Positions 41,928-52,530 of a DNA stretch of 64,000 nucleotides are shown here, in pieces. Location of the stretch: IMG/VR virus record IMGVR_UViG_3300025886_000006, positions 1 through 64,000 of that record. One strand, 5' to 3'. The notes under the pieces were generated by a model. It saw only the letters and a list, made by a program, of their open reading frames with translations, made no database searches and was not told where the DNA came from. Source of the stretch: a virus. Positions within the stretch are counted from its first letter, which is position 1. The number at the start of each line of letters is the position of its first letter. A program made the position numbers and the translations under genes.

Positions 41928-44900
41928 TACTCACACTTAAATTTGATTCTTCCTGTGTTGATTAGCTCTCTTAATCCAGCACGTTCTTCGCTGTTTATTC
42001 CCTTCATATAATCTGTAACTGTAGTTCCCAGGTCACCTTCAAAGGTACTAAAATCTGCCAAACTGAACGGGCCATCATCGTTCTCGTCCAGATCTCTAGC
42101 TGACTTACGTCTAGGAACTAGACCACCTTTCTTTTTCTTAGTAGCCTCTTCCTCTTTCTTCTTAGTTCTAGGAATTAATCCACCTTTCTTCTTAACTGGC
42201 TTAACAGGCTTCTTTTCAAACTCCATATCTTTAGCTTGTACAGCTTTAGGAGTAGATACAGTTGCACCTGCAGCATCAAAGATTGGATAAACACTCTTTA
42301 ATTGATTAGAGGCAGTATCTTTTTCATCGAAGCGCTCTATGTTACTAAGTAGGGGTACGTCTTCCGTAGGTCTAGAAATAGACTTAGAGCCTAAGAGATA
42401 TTCAGCATAGCTATCCCACTCTTGGAACCTAACTTCTCCTGATTTAGGATTGATGTTAGTTACTTGACTGAATGCTTCGTCCATTCTGATTTTTTCTGTA
42501 CCTAGGATGTTGTGATACTTTTGTTGAGTTAAGAAACTTAAAATAACGTCTTTGTTTTCTGATAGTCCCTTCTTAGTTGCTGGAATTACAACGTCTCCTA
42601 AGATTAATTTCTTTTTCTTGTATATAACTCCAAAGCTTAAAGGATTATTCTCATCTATAGTAGAGTATACTAATTGCTCGAGTAGGCCTCCTTCACCTTT
42701 CTTTTTAGACTTATAGAATATAGGATAAGACTTTTTGCTTACAGGATCAATAAGTTCTTTACTTCCTGCTGCCCATGCTGCTAGCATATCATAAACTAGA
42801 CTAGCTTCAATATCATTAAGATTTCTATTCTTAAGTGGGAAAAGATTACCTCGAGATTTTAAGTACACAAGACCCTTCTTAACCTTCTTACCTTCAAACT
42901 CTTCACGATTGGCTACCCATACTTCAGTGCCTTTTTCATCAAGTATCTCTGCAGAGAACGTGTCTATAGGAGCTCTCCATGTGTCATTAAAATTCATGAT
43001 CCCATTTGACTGGTCAGAGATTCTAACATTCTTAGGCGCTCCTGAAATAGCTCGAGAAATTGCATCTGCTCTGAAGTCATAGAAGTTTTGCATGATGTCA
43101 ATCAGCTCTTCTTCTGAAATATCATCTATATCATTATACTTTTCTTTAAGAGTAGCCCTGTCTTTCATAGATGAGGAATATACTCCTCCTAAAAAAGAGT
43201 ACTCTTCTAAACTAGGCAATGATGAGAAGATAGCATTGTAATGTCCTGCTTCTTCTAATGGCATACCATCTAGTCCTACTGGTTGTTGATTTGCATCAGT
43301 ATATACTCCTCTAATATTAGCAGACTGTGGATCACTAGACTCAAAAGTCTCTATTTCATCTAAACTGAAGTATTCAGGATGAGAGTCAGGAGTAACGAAC
43401 ATAATTCTAAAGTCTTCCAAATCATAAAGTTCATTGAACTTAAAGAATCTCTGCTGACTAGGGTCAGAGTTAATACGCTCTGTGTCTCGCATGTAATGAA
43501 GGCCAGTCAATCTATGAAATTGAGTCTTCAATAAGCTAGGCTTAGCTGACTCACGTCCTACGTTGTCTGCCTTAATTCCTTCCTCTGTACTAATAGGCTC
43601 TTCTCCAAATGTATTGGATTTAGAAAGAGTTCCCTTAGTTTCTGCGTCAGCTTTTTCTGTGCTGACTTCTTCCTTTTCTTTTACTTTGAGTTCCTCGTTG
43701 AGCTCACTAGAGATAGCATCTCGCCTCTGCTCTAGGTATTCTTGTGTATCTTTTAGATTGTCTAACAGCTTCTCTTCTGCTATTAAGTCCCCTATTTTTT
43801 CTTGTAGAGCTTCTATGCTTGATGGGTTAGCCATCTCTCCTGCAGTTGCCATCAGAATTTCTAACTGCTGCTCTAATACTGCTAGAGGAGCTACAGGTAA
43901 TTGCTTAAATGCATCATCAAGATTATCCTTGAAATACTGTAGTCTATCACGCTCTCTTACTAAGCTGCCTAGTTCAATCTTAGCAGTTTCCAACATTGCT
44001 TTGAGCTTCTTAGAGCGAGGCTTCTCTTCTGATTTCTCATGTAGGTCCTCAGTAACTCTTTCTAGCTTAGCGATATCTCCATCTAGTTCAGAAAGACGTT
44101 GGTCCATGTCAGCATTCTGATTATCTAAGATAGACTGTCGTTTGTTCTCAAAGCTGTCAATCTTGGCATCTATGTCTGCTTGGACTTCCTCAATAGAAAG
44201 TAAGTCTGGATAAAACTGTGAATCTACGTTCTCTGTATCCTGGTCAAGAGTTCTGATAGTGCTTTCTACTGTATCTATGTCAGCGTTTAGTTTAGAGATC
44301 TCGTGCTCTAAGGATTTCATCCTAGTAGCAGTTCTGGCTTCTACGAGAGCAAGCTGAGATACTTTAGGAGCAAGTATGTCTATTTTATTTAAGACAGCAT
44401 CCTGAATATCTTCGATGCCATACTCATCCTTAAGCTCTTTAACTATTTCTTTGTGCTTATTAGTTCTGGATCCTTTGAATTTAATTTCACCTTTACTATT
44501 AACATATGCTCTTTTAGTAAGGTCTCTAAGTAGACTAAGTTCATGCTGCATAGCAGTAAGCTCGCTTACTCCTTCATGGGCTAGAGTAACTTGCTCGAGT
44601 ACGCTCTCAGCTGCTGAGCGCTGAATTTTAAGACGGGTGTAGTTAATTTCTTCAGCTACTGTTCTGGCTATATCTAGTCTAGATCCATTTTCTAAAGTAA
44701 CTTCTCTATTGTCTCCTACTGTAAATGACTGAGCAGTTCCCTCTTCATCATAGAGTTTTTCTATATCACCTTCTCTGAATCTATACTCTTTATTAGTAAA
44801 CTCTGTTTTAGTGTCTACAGTTTCAAATGGAGTCTCAAATGGCTTCTGAGCTACAGTCTTACCTTCTTTCTTATAGTGTACCCAAATCTTATTACCTTCA

Positions 44901-47641
44901 GGTCTTGGAGCACCTTCAGCAATACCTGCCCAGTTCTCCACTTTTTCTTCGTAGTCCACTTCTTTGTGTTCCACTTCACCTACTTTGTTCTCATAAGACC
45001 ATATGTCTGTCTTGGGTCCTTTCTTAACTTGTTCTTGAGAAACGAATACAGAACTGACAAACCTGTCTCCTTTACCTGTTGTATGATTAACATACACTTC
45101 GCCATTACGAGCACCTCTTGCTAGTTCTATTTCAAACTTCTTAGCTTCTAATTGCTCAGCAAATACTGCTTGATTAATTTGTCTGGAGTCAATGCCTTTA
45201 AGTGATAAGTCATTATATGCAGCTATGGACTGCTCTCGTCTAACGTTAACAGACATCAAATCATTAAGCAGATTTACTACTTTGTCTACCTTATCTGGCA
45301 ACAGACTCTCTTCGTCTACTTGCTTGATAGTAGCTACTATTTTCTTGAAGTCTTTAGCGAACTTAGGAGAGATTCTTCCTGACTCTGTTTTACGTTGTTC
45401 TTGGATGTCATCAATGATAGTATCTAAATCCTCAGTAGAAAGTCCTAGAACTCCTGAAGCTTTCTCTTGTACTTTCTTAAGTAACTTCTTTAATCTAGGA
45501 TTACGAGTAAGCTTAGTTCTCTTGGACCAGTTAGCACTTTGTCTGATAGTCTCATCCAACTGTTCTTTAGTTTCCTCAACGTAGTCTTCTGCGTCTAGGT
45601 TACCTTCAAAGTCGATTAGCCCTTTAGACAATTCAGATAGTTCTTTAGACATCTTACTTATACGCTCATCCATTCCATTGAATGCTGCTGCGTTATAAGC
45701 AATAATCTCTCTTCCTATCTCTGCTCTATGATTGTAGTCTTTAATTTTTTGTAGTTGCTCTTTGTTAGTAAGAGACTTCACTAGGCCTGCTGGCTCTTCA
45801 AGTGGAAAAGCTGCTTCAGCATTACGCTTTACTTCAGTGTAAGTATCTATCTGTTCAACTACGTCTTTGATGATATCTTCTTTAGACTTAGGTAGAGGCT
45901 TGTTCATGTCATAGCCGAACTGTTCTTTGAACTCTTCGTCTGTTAACTCTTCGGCTAGCTTAATTTTTTCTTTGAGTAGTTCTGTACCTCCTACTTCGTC
46001 AGCATGACGTACCATCTCATACAGAGATTGGAACTGTGCAGTACGATATGCTTCTTCGTCACCTGCTTCCAGGGCAACATTCATATCTTGGAGAGCTTTG
46101 TGGGCCCTGTTGTTGTGCTTAACTGTTTCGTCTACTTTGTCTTTGATCTCTCCTGACTGAACAGCTTCTTTAAAGAAGTCTTTATTTAATACTTTGTCAG
46201 CAAACTGTTGGGCGCCTTCTCGTTCTTGATCAACTGGATCTTTAAACTTGTTAGCTGCATTCTGTACAGAGTGGGAGATTCCCCCAACTAAGAAACCAAT
46301 AAGAGCAGACTCTTGTCCTTCTTTAGAACCTAGAGCTTTCTGTCCTCCTTTAATCATAGAGTCTAATATGCCTGAACTCTCGGGGCTATTAAAGTATTTA
46401 CCCATGTAATAGTCTTGAGACCCTAGGTTAGATGCAAACTGTCCTAGTTCTTGCCCAGCCTCTGCAGTAGAACCTGCTATATAAGGATAGGCTTTGCGAC
46501 CTGCTTTAAGTACTTTGCCTTCTCTTGCTAGTCTGAAGCCATCCTTAGCGTCTTTGACTAAGTGCTTCATTAGATTCTTTCTACCTTCACGATAACCTGT
46601 GCCAAGCATCTTACCAAATTGAATGTAATTGGTCATCCCTACGATTCCCATGTTCATTCCAAAGTTCACGTTAGCTGCAGCAGTAGACTGATCTTCAATC
46701 TCTTGAATGACTTCGTTGGATACCTCTTCTAGATTTTTCAAGCCATGTTCTTCCATGTACTTGTTAAGAGCATGAGACATAAACTCGTGCTTAGTTTCTC
46801 GAGCTTCGACACTTGATTCAGCTAAAGACATTGTAAGAGTACCATCTAGATATCTTAATGCTTGACCTGCTTTAGCAGTTCCTGCAGCTTTAGACGTCTT
46901 GTTTAATACGCTTCCAGCATTCATAGACTTTCTGGCAAGCTCTGAAATTACTTTTGTGTCTTTTACGTATTTAGCTGTTTTAGCTAATCTAGTCAGGCCT
47001 GCTACTCTAGCAGTAGTTCCTATCATACCTGAACCACCTGTCAAGAACATAGTAGCTACTGAACCTAATGAATAACCAAGACCATTGGCTACTTTGTCTG
47101 CCCAGAAATTAACTGTAGCTAAGTTCTCTCCTAAGCTGGCAGCTTGCTCTTTGTTGGTATAATAGTTAGGTAACTCTTCTCTAGCCCACTCATTCATAGA
47201 GTCTACAGCTTTACCTATGTAGTTGTCATAGTAAGAACCTCCACTAAGCATTTCAGTAAGACCTGCTGCTACGCCTATTGTATTTTCTGCAACAGCTCCA
47301 GTAAAGGTAATTCCCATCTTAGCTAGACCATTGACTACTTTCTCACCTGAGCTTTGGTTATACGCTCTGATGTCATCTATGTCTTCTTCCCAAGGATTAA
47401 TGCCTCCTGTCTTAGGAGTGTATTTAGAATAGTCTATTCCTGATCCTGACCTAGTAGGTATAGTAAGACCTTGTCTAACTGTTGTAGTCAAGTTTTCTTG
47501 AAGACTAGTTCCTTGGATGCCTGGAATGTCATCTAAAGATAAACTCTCTGATTTAGGAGCACCTTCTAATCCTGAAGTAGGCTCTATAGAAGTTTGCTCT
47601 ATGTCTGGAATAGAGTCTAAAGAAATTGGATCTTTCGCCAT
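41927..47641 (-). CDS. Giant virion/ejection protein, coiled-coil rich
   Basis: A 1904-residue protein preceding the polymerase gene. The N-terminal 450 residues contain several Gly/Ala-rich, weakly hydrophobic segments (about 115-135, 185-215, 330-350, 445-465) that could insert into membranes. Residues 480-1400 are dominated by coiled coils. Near 1790-1840 a Lys-rich segment holds two copies of Lys-Lys-Gly-Gly-Leu-x-Pro-Arg. No enzyme motif is seen. By position it corresponds to cargo proteins ejected by crAss-like phages, perhaps forming a trans-envelope channel or a scaffold for the polymerase. Confidence 0.8.
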   Translation of the reverse strand: MAKDPISLDSIPDIEQTSIEPTSGLEGAPKSESLSLDDIPGIQGTSLQENLTTTVRQGLTIPTRSGSGIDYSKYTPKTGGINPWEEDIDDIRAYNQSSGEKVVNGLAKMGITFTGAVAENTIGVAAGLTEMLSGGSYYDNYIGKAVDSMNEWAREELPNYYTNKEQAASLGENLATVNFWADKVANGLGYSLGSVATMFLTGGSGMIGTTARVAGLTRLAKTAKYVKDTKVISELARKSMNAGSVLNKTSKAAGTAKAGQALRYLDGTLTMSLAESSVEARETKHEFMSHALNKYMEEHGLKNLEEVSNEVIQEIEDQSTAAANVNFGMNMGIVGMTNYIQFGKMLGTGYREGRKNLMKHLVKDAKDGFRLAREGKVLKAGRKAYPYIAGSTAEAGQELGQFASNLGSQDYYMGKYFNSPESSGILDSMIKGGQKALGSKEGQESALIGFLVGGISHSVQNAANKFKDPVDQEREGAQQFADKVLNKDFFKEAVQSGEIKDKVDETVKHNNRAHKALQDMNVALEAGDEEAYRTAQFQSLYEMVRHADEVGGTELLKEKIKLAEELTDEEFKEQFGYDMNKPLPKSKEDIIKDVVEQIDTYTEVKRNAEAAFPLEEPAGLVKSLTNKEQLQKIKDYNHRAEIGREIIAYNAAAFNGMDERISKMSKELSELSKGLIDFEGNLDAEDYVEETKEQLDETIRQSANWSKRTKLTRNPRLKKLLKKVQEKASGVLGLSTEDLDTIIDDIQEQRKTESGRISPKFAKDFKKIVATIKQVDEESLLPDKVDKVVNLLNDLMSVNVRREQSIAAYNDLSLKGIDSRQINQAVFAEQLEAKKFEIELARGARNGEVYVNHTTGKGDRFVSSVFVSQEQVKKGPKTDIWSYENKVGEVEHKEVDYEEKVENWAGIAEGAPRPEGNKIWVHYKKEGKTVAQKPFETPFETVDTKTEFTNKEYRFREGDIEKLYDEEGTAQSFTVGDNREVTLENGSRLDIARTVAEEINYTRLKIQRSAAESVLEQVTLAHEGVSELTAMQHELSLLRDLTKRAYVNSKGEIKFKGSRTNKHKEIVKELKDEYGIEDIQDAVLNKIDILAPKVSQLALVEARTATRMKSLEHEISKLNADIDTVESTIRTLDQDTENVDSQFYPDLLSIEEVQADIDAKIDSFENKRQSILDNQNADMDQRLSELDGDIAKLERVTEDLHEKSEEKPRSKKLKAMLETAKIELGSLVRERDRLQYFKDNLDDAFKQLPVAPLAVLEQQLEILMATAGEMANPSSIEALQEKIGDLIAEEKLLDNLKDTQEYLEQRRDAISSELNEELKVKEKEEVSTEKADAETKGTLSKSNTFGEEPISTEEGIKADNVGRESAKPSLLKTQFHRLTGLHYMRDTERINSDPSQQRFFKFNELYDLEDFRIMFVTPDSHPEYFSLDEIETFESSDPQSANIRGVYTDANQQPVGLDGMPLEEAGHYNAIFSSLPSLEEYSFLGGVYSSSMKDRATLKEKYNDIDDISEEELIDIMQNFYDFRADAISRAISGAPKNVRISDQSNGIMNFNDTWRAPIDTFSAEILDEKGTEVWVANREEFEGKKVKKGLVYLKSRGNLFPLKNRNLNDIEASLVYDMLAAWAAGSKELIDPVSKKSYPIFYKSKKKGEGGLLEQLVYSTIDENNPLSFGVIYKKKKLILGDVVIPATKKGLSENKDVILSFLTQQKYHNILGTEKIRMDEAFSQVTNINPKSGEVRFQEWDSYAEYLLGSKSISRPTEDVPLLSNIERFDEKDTASNQLKSVYPIFDAAGATVSTPKAVQAKDMEFEKKPVKPVKKKGGLIPRTKKKEEEATKKKKGGLVPRRKSARDLDENDDGPFSLADFSTFEGDLGTTVTDYMKGINSEERAGLRELINTGRIKFKCE

Positions 47642-47643
47642 TC

Positions 47644-50568
47644 TTATTGAGTTATTTCTAATGCTGTTCCGAAGTCTTTAACTCTCAGTAAATCTAGAAG
47701 AGAAGCTTTAGAACTTCCTGGCACTTCTACCATTTGTCCTGTACTAGTATTTTTTATCTTCATAGTATACTGTTTAGCTTTTTCATCATACTCCATAGTA
47801 ATTTTAGCATTAGAACTATTAACTAATCTAGCAGCTGCTATACTTCCTATATCGTCTGCAGGAATGTTTTCAGGATTCCCGTACATATCTTTAAGGTTAG
47901 GAGTAATGTTACTTGGAGTAAACGTAGTTTTAATAGTAGAATACCTAGTTTCTGCTTTGAGTTCTTCAAGAATACTTGCTCCCAATATATTCTGTTGTAC
48001 TTCTCCTGTAACTGGATTCTTTTTAGTCCAATGAGTGTCTCCTAGTAAGAACACACTTGCGTCAGCTCCTACTTGAGTAGGTAGTCCATTAGCTTGTTCG
48101 AATTTATCTATAGATAAGATAGTAGTATGTTTCTTCTCATCGTCATCAGCTTCAGTCCAAGTAATCTCCATTGTAGGTTTTCCAAACAAAGGAGAGCTCA
48201 TATAAGCTACTTCTTTAACTTCTCCGTTTGCAATCTTATCTGCTATCTCGAGACCTTTACCTTCCTCAAGTTGTCTGCCTTCAGGATCTACAAACAAAGA
48301 CATTCCATCTTGTCCTACTACTTTGACATTTTTGTTGGTAATCATACCAGGAAGGTTGTCTTTGATCTTATTTTTAACTCCAGAATTAGCAGGCAAAGTA
48401 TACCTAATAGTCTCAGCATCGTATCCCTTAGCGTACTCTTTCTGTTTAATATCGTTGTACACTTTAGCAGACTCAGCATACCCATTATATTGTTCAAGTA
48501 ATCTTTGTCCTGTTTTTTGATTTTTTTCAAAGAAAGTATTAAAGTCTTGTCCTTGACCATATTTTTTATGTAAGGCTAACATAGTAGCTTGTATAGGAGT
48601 ACCTACGTTCTGTGAAGTGTTCTGATTTGGAATAGCTTGAGCCAAAGTAGCTATTTCATCAGTAAGAGCTACTGTGTGACCGTTAATGGTGCCAGGAGAA
48701 GTCATATTCTCAAGCTCTTTGATTTTTTTATAGTCTTTAGGATGACTCTTTTCAAGTAGTCCCATTGCTCTCTCTTCGATTCTACTTTTGATATCAGTAG
48801 CATGCGTAATAGAGTTATCACTATATCTTGGATCGAATACAGCGTTAGGGTCTGACCTCATTTCTTTATTCTTCTTTTCCAAACTAGTGATCATCTGACC
48901 GACTCCTTCTGGAGTAGAGTTAGCCATAATAGCTATACCATCTCCTACATCTACTCCAATGTTTGCAGGAGGTTGGTTGATCCAGTTTTCATACTGTACT
49001 TTAGCTCTATCAATAGCTACTTGGTCTTTTACAGTATAGAGTTTTCGTTTAACTTCTTTAGTCTGAGCCATAAGTCCAGCAGAAGTAGAGGTGCCTTCTA
49101 GGATCTCACTGATTCTAGAGTTTCTGATGTTCCCTTGAATAAACTCTCTAGCTCCATCTTCAGTAGCTAAATCATAACTTGAATTACTAGTCATGTTGTC
49201 AAAGTCTGACTTGGCTTGCGCTACGCCTAACTTTCCTGCCAACTCTTTGGATACGTCATCTCCTAGAGCGTCTCTCATTTTAGGAGTGCCTAGTTTATTT
49301 GCAGCTTTTCTATATTCACCTGCAGCAATCAGTTCACTGGCTTCTGCTCCTCCTGGTATGCCTTTATACTGTAACTGTAAAATAGCGTCTTGTGCTCCTA
49401 TAGGAAGTTGTTCCCATTGTTCTTGTCCTCCTGCCATAGACATAGCCTTGGGCAAGTAGTGTTCGTTCATAGCTAAGTCATAAGCTTTTTTGGCTTGTTC
49501 TTTAGATAAATTAATATTAGCTTCTTCTACAGCCTTACGATTAGCAGACGTAGGATTGCTAGCATAGTTGTCAAGTATTTGACGTTGTTCTTTAGTAACG
49601 CTTCCTGATTCAGCCAACCAATCAGCCCACTCAGGTTGGGCTTTTAAATTAAACCCATATCCTAAAGACACTGTTCCATTAGCAGCACTTGGACTAGCAC
49701 TAAATGCTACGTTACGTTCTGGGCTAGTTTCCATCCCATTAAGTATAAGACCTAGCTCAGCGTCTTCTATTTGCTTCGCTTGTTGTTGAACTCTGGGGAG
49801 ATATTCCTTGCTTCCAGTATTCTGTATCATTTGTTGTTTATCTCTGAATACTTGAATATCAGCTTGTTGTTCTATCCAAGGTCTATGTGTTTCAGACTTA
49901 GCTAGATACTGCATTACAGAGTCTTTGATAACATCAAATCTTTTTTCTTTTGTAGTAGTAGCTATTTTTTGATATACATGTTCAGGAGCTCCTTGTTCTT
50001 GGAACCAACCTGAAATTTGTTCGTCACTCCAACTTCCCATCTTGTCTGCGAAATTTAGAGCATCTTTTTCTAGGTCGTTGTAGTGAGCTGTGTCTTTTAA
50101 TTGAATCTGTCCAGAGGCATGTCCTTTGTAACCTGCTAGATTCATTTGACGCATAGAGTCATAGTCGCTCTGTCTAATCTTTCCTGAATCTAGAGAGCTT
50201 TGTTGTCTTTTGTCCCAATCAGCCCAACGAGCATAATTACCTTCAATCTCACTAAGAGGTCCTCGTGTTTTACTTTGATGGTACTTTTGAGATAGACCAT
50301 AAATAGACTGAGCAGCTTGAGAGTTGATACCATGTTTATTTATCTGATCAATTACTTCAGTTCTTTCATTTTCAAACTCTGATATAAACTTGTCTCTATC
50401 TCCTTCATCTTTAGAAAGAGCACTAGCCTCGAAAAGCATTCCTTGAGCAGCTGATACTGATTTATCATGTTGTGCTTGTTTAGCAATGGGCACAGTTAAT
50501 AAGTCTCTTAAGTTATCAGGATTAACTGTTCCATATACTTGTCGTCTTGAAAATCGTCCAAAGCTCAT
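47644..50568 (-). CDS. Cargo protein with lysozyme-like domain
   Basis: A 974-residue protein, helical in the first 280 residues. At about 285-430 it has a lysozyme-like region: a catalytic-type Glu near Met-Glu-Thr-Ser-Pro-Glu, a Leu-Gly-Tyr-Gly-Phe-Asn segment, and a following helical part with Leu-Gln-Leu-Gln-Tyr-Lys-Gly. This resembles the pesticin/T4 lysozyme superfamily. The remainder has beta-rich regions. It lies between two other late proteins of the ejection set and would open the peptidoglycan during DNA entry (inference). Confidence 0.75.
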   Translation of the reverse strand: MSFGRFSRRQVYGTVNPDNLRDLLTVPIAKQAQHDKSVSAAQGMLFEASALSKDEGDRDKFISEFENERTEVIDQINKHGINSQAAQSIYGLSQKYHQSKTRGPLSEIEGNYARWADWDKRQQSSLDSGKIRQSDYDSMRQMNLAGYKGHASGQIQLKDTAHYNDLEKDALNFADKMGSWSDEQISGWFQEQGAPEHVYQKIATTTKEKRFDVIKDSVMQYLAKSETHRPWIEQQADIQVFRDKQQMIQNTGSKEYLPRVQQQAKQIEDAELGLILNGMETSPERNVAFSASPSAANGTVSLGYGFNLKAQPEWADWLAESGSVTKEQRQILDNYASNPTSANRKAVEEANINLSKEQAKKAYDLAMNEHYLPKAMSMAGGQEQWEQLPIGAQDAILQLQYKGIPGGAEASELIAAGEYRKAANKLGTPKMRDALGDDVSKELAGKLGVAQAKSDFDNMTSNSSYDLATEDGAREFIQGNIRNSRISEILEGTSTSAGLMAQTKEVKRKLYTVKDQVAIDRAKVQYENWINQPPANIGVDVGDGIAIMANSTPEGVGQMITSLEKKNKEMRSDPNAVFDPRYSDNSITHATDIKSRIEERAMGLLEKSHPKDYKKIKELENMTSPGTINGHTVALTDEIATLAQAIPNQNTSQNVGTPIQATMLALHKKYGQGQDFNTFFEKNQKTGQRLLEQYNGYAESAKVYNDIKQKEYAKGYDAETIRYTLPANSGVKNKIKDNLPGMITNKNVKVVGQDGMSLFVDPEGRQLEEGKGLEIADKIANGEVKEVAYMSSPLFGKPTMEITWTEADDDEKKHTTILSIDKFEQANGLPTQVGADASVFLLGDTHWTKKNPVTGEVQQNILGASILEELKAETRYSTIKTTFTPSNITPNLKDMYGNPENIPADDIGSIAAARLVNSSNAKITMEYDEKAKQYTMKIKNTSTGQMVEVPGSSKASLLDLLRVKDFGTALEITQ

Positions 50569-50580
50569 ATTATAACTATT

Positions 50581-52497
50581 TTATTTGCCTTCAGTAGGAA
50601 GATAATTTCCAAAGATGTCATAGTTTGTGGCACTGTTTGCCATTTTTTCCCTATCCATCTGAGTAGCTGCTCCTCCTACACTGTTTCCTAAAGCAGCAAT
50701 TTGGTCCATCATAGCAGCAGTATATACTTGATCGTCTGCATCATTCATGTTAGCAGTGCTCATTCGCATACGTTCATTACCTTGTGATTGAGCAAAGTTA
50801 AGTGCTTGTGCTCTAGCTAATTCTCTAGAGTCTGCTTCGTCTGCTCCTATTTGAAATCTAGCTAGGTTACTTGCAGTACTATTTTGTACATTTTGTAACA
50901 TTTTGTAGAAAGAACTCCCAGATCCACTAGCAGCATCTCTAACACCTAATCGTGCAGCACCTGCTTGATCTTCTACATCTCGCCTATGTTGCTCTCTGTT
51001 TACTAAGTTAGGTTCAAAGTCTATATCTGTAGTAAACATATCTAAGTCCTTAACAATAGGCTTGTTTCTACTTAAGTAACCTAAATTGGCAGCATTAGCA
51101 AATGCTCCTGCATATCTTGCTGGATTACTTTTTTCTGCTTCAGTATTTGAACCAGACTGCTCAGCTCTTTTTAATGCTGCTTTATCGTCAGCATTCTCCG
51201 TAAAAGCATTAGCAAATGGCTCTGCTAAACCATCATAATAGTCTCCTACAACACTATCAACATTTGGCACAGCTAGAGCAGGTTCAGCATCTATAGGTTC
51301 ATTAAGATCGAATGCAGTAGAAGCACTGTTAGCAGACTTGCCATCTACATAGTGTTTATCAGGAATAGAAGATGACCTAGCATTTCTTACGCGTGAACTA
51401 GAAAATACAGCTGCTTCTGCTTCTGGACTAAGATAAGCTTTGTTGTATTGATTAGGTTGTGTAGCCTGTATACCTTCACTTGATCCAGGAAATTCTCCCC
51501 ACATATAAGGATTAGTTTCTTCCATACCAAGTGGTCCACCTTTAGCAAATAGCTGGGCAGAAGGCCCACCTGAGGGAGTAGGGGCTTCGGAGGGAAGTGG
51601 TGAGCCTTCGCCAGCTGAGAGATTTGTTAACAGAGTAGATAATTTCTTTGACTTATAAGCTTCTTGTGCTTCAGTAAGGTTTGCTATTTCTTTCTCAATA
51701 GCTCTCTCACTAATAGAATCGTTTTTACGTTCTACTTTATTGTACTTCTTGTCAATCTTTTTTGAGTAATCAGAGAATGTAGTTCCTGCATACTTTTCAG
51801 GAATGTTAAATTCTTTTGCTAGTCTCTTGTTAATTTTAAGTCTGTCAGAGAATACATAACCTTGTGCTTGTGTCTCTCCTTCTTCTACAAATTGTTCACT
51901 TCCTAGTTCAATACCTCCATTAGGATTAGCTTCATGAGAGCCTCCTTCTGTGAACTCAGTAAGTTGTCCACCTTCTGCAAAGCTTGTAGCAGATGCTATG
52001 TCTATATCTCCCAGTGCTTTAGACGCTAATCCTGCAGCTGAGTTTAACACTTGCTGTGCGCCAGGATCCATATTGACAGCTCCTGATTGAGAAGCGTGTT
52101 GAGATACTCCATCACCTACATCAGTTTGGTCAATAGCTGTTTGAGCAGCTTTTAATACTGTGCCTGAGCCAGGTAACAAAGCATTTGCAACTACTGGAGC
52201 TGCTGCTTCTGTTACTCCAGATACTCCTTTAGCTACGCCCTTAATTCCTTTGCCTATCTTAGTAGTAGATCTTGTGTCTAGTCCGTCTATATTATCACCA
52301 AGCATTTCTGATACAGAGTCCATACCTAGTGCTCCTGTAATAGGAGCAGTTACTAAATCTAAACCTCCAAGAGCGACATCTTTTGTTGTTTGAAGAACTT
52401 TAGAGTTACGTACTTTACTATTAACTTTATCTTTAGCTTGCTTTAGAAAATCTCCAAACTTTAAATATTTGCCGTTTTTTTGTTTATAGTATCCCAT
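50581..52497 (-). CDS. Virion cargo/internal protein
   Basis: A 638-residue protein with a basic N-terminus (1-40), Gly/Ala-rich amphipathic stretches (about 42-60 and 85-120), and a long Ala/Ser/Asn/Gln-rich C-terminal part (about 480-638). This composition is typical of internal virion proteins. It follows the nozzle gene, as the first cargo gene does in crAss-like phages. A consensus promoter (52502-52530) sits directly upstream, placing the transcription start at or next to the ATG, so the mRNA may be leaderless. Confidence 0.75.
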   Translation of the reverse strand: MGYYKQKNGKYLKFGDFLKQAKDKVNSKVRNSKVLQTTKDVALGGLDLVTAPITGALGMDSVSEMLGDNIDGLDTRSTTKIGKGIKGVAKGVSGVTEAAAPVVANALLPGSGTVLKAAQTAIDQTDVGDGVSQHASQSGAVNMDPGAQQVLNSAAGLASKALGDIDIASATSFAEGGQLTEFTEGGSHEANPNGGIELGSEQFVEEGETQAQGYVFSDRLKINKRLAKEFNIPEKYAGTTFSDYSKKIDKKYNKVERKNDSISERAIEKEIANLTEAQEAYKSKKLSTLLTNLSAGEGSPLPSEAPTPSGGPSAQLFAKGGPLGMEETNPYMWGEFPGSSEGIQATQPNQYNKAYLSPEAEAAVFSSSRVRNARSSSIPDKHYVDGKSANSASTAFDLNEPIDAEPALAVPNVDSVVGDYYDGLAEPFANAFTENADDKAALKRAEQSGSNTEAEKSNPARYAGAFANAANLGYLSRNKPIVKDLDMFTTDIDFEPNLVNREQHRRDVEDQAGAARLGVRDAASGSGSSFYKMLQNVQNSTASNLARFQIGADEADSRELARAQALNFAQSQGNERMRMSTANMNDADDQVYTAAMMDQIAALGNSVGGAATQMDREKMANSATNYDIFGNYLPTEGK

Positions 52498-52501
52498 GTT
52501 A

Positions 52502-52530
52502 CAAAGGTAAAGTTTTTAGTATTAAAACAA
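52502..52530 (-). promoter_or_regulatory. Bacteroidota sigma-A promoter, TTG-N18-TACCTTTG
   Basis: Read leftward, TTG (52530-52528) is followed after exactly 18 nt by TACCTTTG (52509-52502), matching the Bacteroidota consensus TTG-N17-19-TAnnTTTG. Transcription should start about 5 nt further, essentially at the ATG at 52497. It would drive the cargo and RNA polymerase genes. Confidence 0.8.

Noticed and set aside
43563-44120. Long rightward frames inside the leftward giant genes, such as this one and 36964-37452
   Set aside because: They are Ser/Leu-rich mirror frames of coiled-coil coding sequence and have no supporting context.
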